64,000 nt of DNA, taken from Anaeramoeba flamelloides (Eukaryota > Metamonada > Anaeramoebidae). The notes under the pieces were generated by a model. That model was not told the DNA's origin. It did no database searches and worked only from the letters and a program-made list of their open reading frames with translations. The position numbers were made by a program, and so were the translations under genes. The stretch is taken from assembly GCA_027625915.1 (NCBI GenBank), contig JANTQA010000038.1, forward strand, positions 690,001 through 754,000, in the 5' to 3' direction. Position 1 is the stretch's first letter; every line of letters begins with the position of its first letter. Below are positions 62,936 through 64,000 of this stretch, one piece after another.

Positions 62936-62969
<34 letters not shown>

Positions 62970-63180
62970 AAAAAAAAGAAAAAAAAAAAACAAAATCAAA
63001 AAAAAAAGAAAAACAAAAACAAAAGAAAATTAAAAATTTGAAAAAGCAAAACTAAAATTTGCAAAATTAGAAAAATAATTCTGATCCAAAAATTAGAAAA
63101 TATTTTTTTGAGAAGAATACTGGAATAAACCCTCAAAACAACTTCCATTAACATTATAAAGTGAGTCAAAATTTTTGAAA
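62930..63180. repeat. A-rich tract and family-E fragment
   Basis: Long A and AAAG-type runs (62940-63030) then TTTTTTTGAGAAGAATACTGG as at 1147 and 60190, followed by a lone family-K block GTGAGTCAAAATTTTTGAAA. Confidence 0.5.
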
Positions 63181-63531
63181 TCTAGTTTAGTTTTTATGAT
63201 GAATCAATAATTAATAATTATCATTGTTATTATTGTTTATTCAAACTATATTATTGCTACTCACAGATTTATTAAAAAAATATCGATTAAAATTCCAAAT
63301 ATAATTTCAAAATTCCTCTTTAAAAATTTTGCAAAAAATTCAAAATAAAATGAAATGATGAAAAAAAAAAAAAAAAAAAATGATATTTGTGTCTCTTTAG
63401 TGAAAAGCTGAAGTAAAATTTTATTTAAAATATCTTAATGTAAAATAAAATTAAAATTGATTTTAATTATTCATTATTTCGAAGTTGCTAAAATAGTGAA
63501 AGTGAATTCATATAGTATTTCCATTCATTGA

Positions 63532-63943
63532 TTAGTTTGGTTGTTCTGATTGGAATTCGTCCCAATCAAATTTCCAAGATTTTGGTAATCCTTGCCATGG
63601 GCACGAGTCTAAAGGAGGAACACCGAATTCCCAAATAGGGAGATTGTTAACATAAGTTGGGGATGAGATTAAACTGAATTTCATATCTTGGGCAAATTGA
63701 TAATTTGTTGTTTTAGCATCTAAGGCACCAAATGGAGCTTTTTTGAATTTCTTTTTGGTTGTGTTGGTTGTTCTCAAATCGTATCTTGAAGCAATTGATT
63801 GTGCTGGATCATCGTTTGATAAAGGATCATTTAAATAATTATTGTATCTCATAAATGATTTGAAATCATCATAATTTTGAATTTTTTCATAGACGTCTCT
63901 TTCCATAATTTTCATACGTGCATTATACCAGTATGACCAATAG
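63532..63943 (-). CDS. Phospholipase B-like protein, C-terminal exon (partial)
   Basis: The last 137 codons, including stop, of a PLBD-type N-terminal-nucleophile hydrolase (secreted or lysosomal; the family deacylates phospholipids after self-cleavage). The exon begins after acceptor TTAATAG at 63944-63945 with one base completing a split codon, then YWSYWYNARMKIMERDV. Family landmarks follow: FKSFMRYNNYLNDPLSNDDP, the conserved SIASRYDLR, APFGALDAKTTN and the closing LPKSWKFDWDEF. The catalytic cysteine lies upstream, beyond the window edge, so activity cannot be judged. An internal Met at 63915 is not the true start, because the open frame and homology continue upstream to the acceptor. 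Confidence 0.9.
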
Positions 63944-64000
63944 CTATTAAAAAAATAATTATTTTAGAGATAATTTTAATGAATTTTGATAGATCTCAAT

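Larger units (their letters stand above)
53543..63531. other. 10-kb interval without a supported gene
   Basis: Contains CTGGTATT MITE copy 2 (54033), a TA-flanked foldback (54452-54909) against a truncated TTAA MITE (54910-55076), hairpin-array cluster 8 (55620-57145), a family-A MITE (57954-58151), family-E repeats (58995-60380, 62930-63180) and family-N copy 2 (62262-62590). 60400-62250 shows nothing recognisable. Confidence 0.55.

Overview
The window is nuclear DNA from an AT-rich unicellular eukaryote (by eye about three quarters A+T, with many homopolymer runs). The evidence is spliceosomal GT-AG introns, a WD40 histone chaperone, a two-domain tRNase Z, a centromere-type histone H3 and asparagine or lysine/glutamate low-complexity protein segments. 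Stops are TAA/TAG with the standard code. I cannot place the species; an amoebozoan or a metamonad amoeba would fit.

Layout. 1582-6067 (-): five-exon auxin-efflux-carrier (PIN-like) transporter. 14783-25788 (+): seven-exon RBBP4/MSI1-type WD40 histone chaperone, with introns of about 7.0 and 2.3 kb full of repeats. 28087-34587 (-): two-exon long-form tRNase Z (ELAC2 type), whose 3.7-kb intron separates the N-terminal domain from the linker and catalytic domain. 43778-44086 (+): small unidentified acidic coiled-coil-like protein. 47659-48533 (+): tentative three-exon unknown gene with an 18-G tract. 49268-50830 (+): dead Tc1/mariner transposase split by two MITEs. 52898-53542 (-): single-exon CENP-A-like histone. 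63532-63943 and beyond (-): last exon of a phospholipase B-like protein. In the four main spliced genes or gene parts, exon joins were set by frame, GT/AG sites and agreement with family order; summed exon lengths are multiples of three.

The rest is a repeat landscape. A ~197-bp near-palindromic MITE with TA flanks has ten full-length copies plus a one-armed relic, eight of the full copies within 46.1-51.8 kb. Other elements are two TTAA-flanked inverted-repeat families, several TA-flanked foldbacks, a tandem pair with CACTA-like ends, a decayed LINE reverse transcriptase, and several long decayed dispersed repeats shared between distant parts of the window. The most unusual component is a mosaic repeat (eight clusters) built from nested short palindromes, with a characteristic end of 10-bp AGTGCC repeats and another end containing a GGAAATTAATTTCC palindrome.

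Functionally the genes are unrelated housekeeping loci (transport, chromatin, tRNA 3' processing, lysosomal/secreted hydrolase). The only thematic link is that RBBP4-type chaperones load CENP-A-type histones in other eukaryotes; both occur here, about 27 kb apart.
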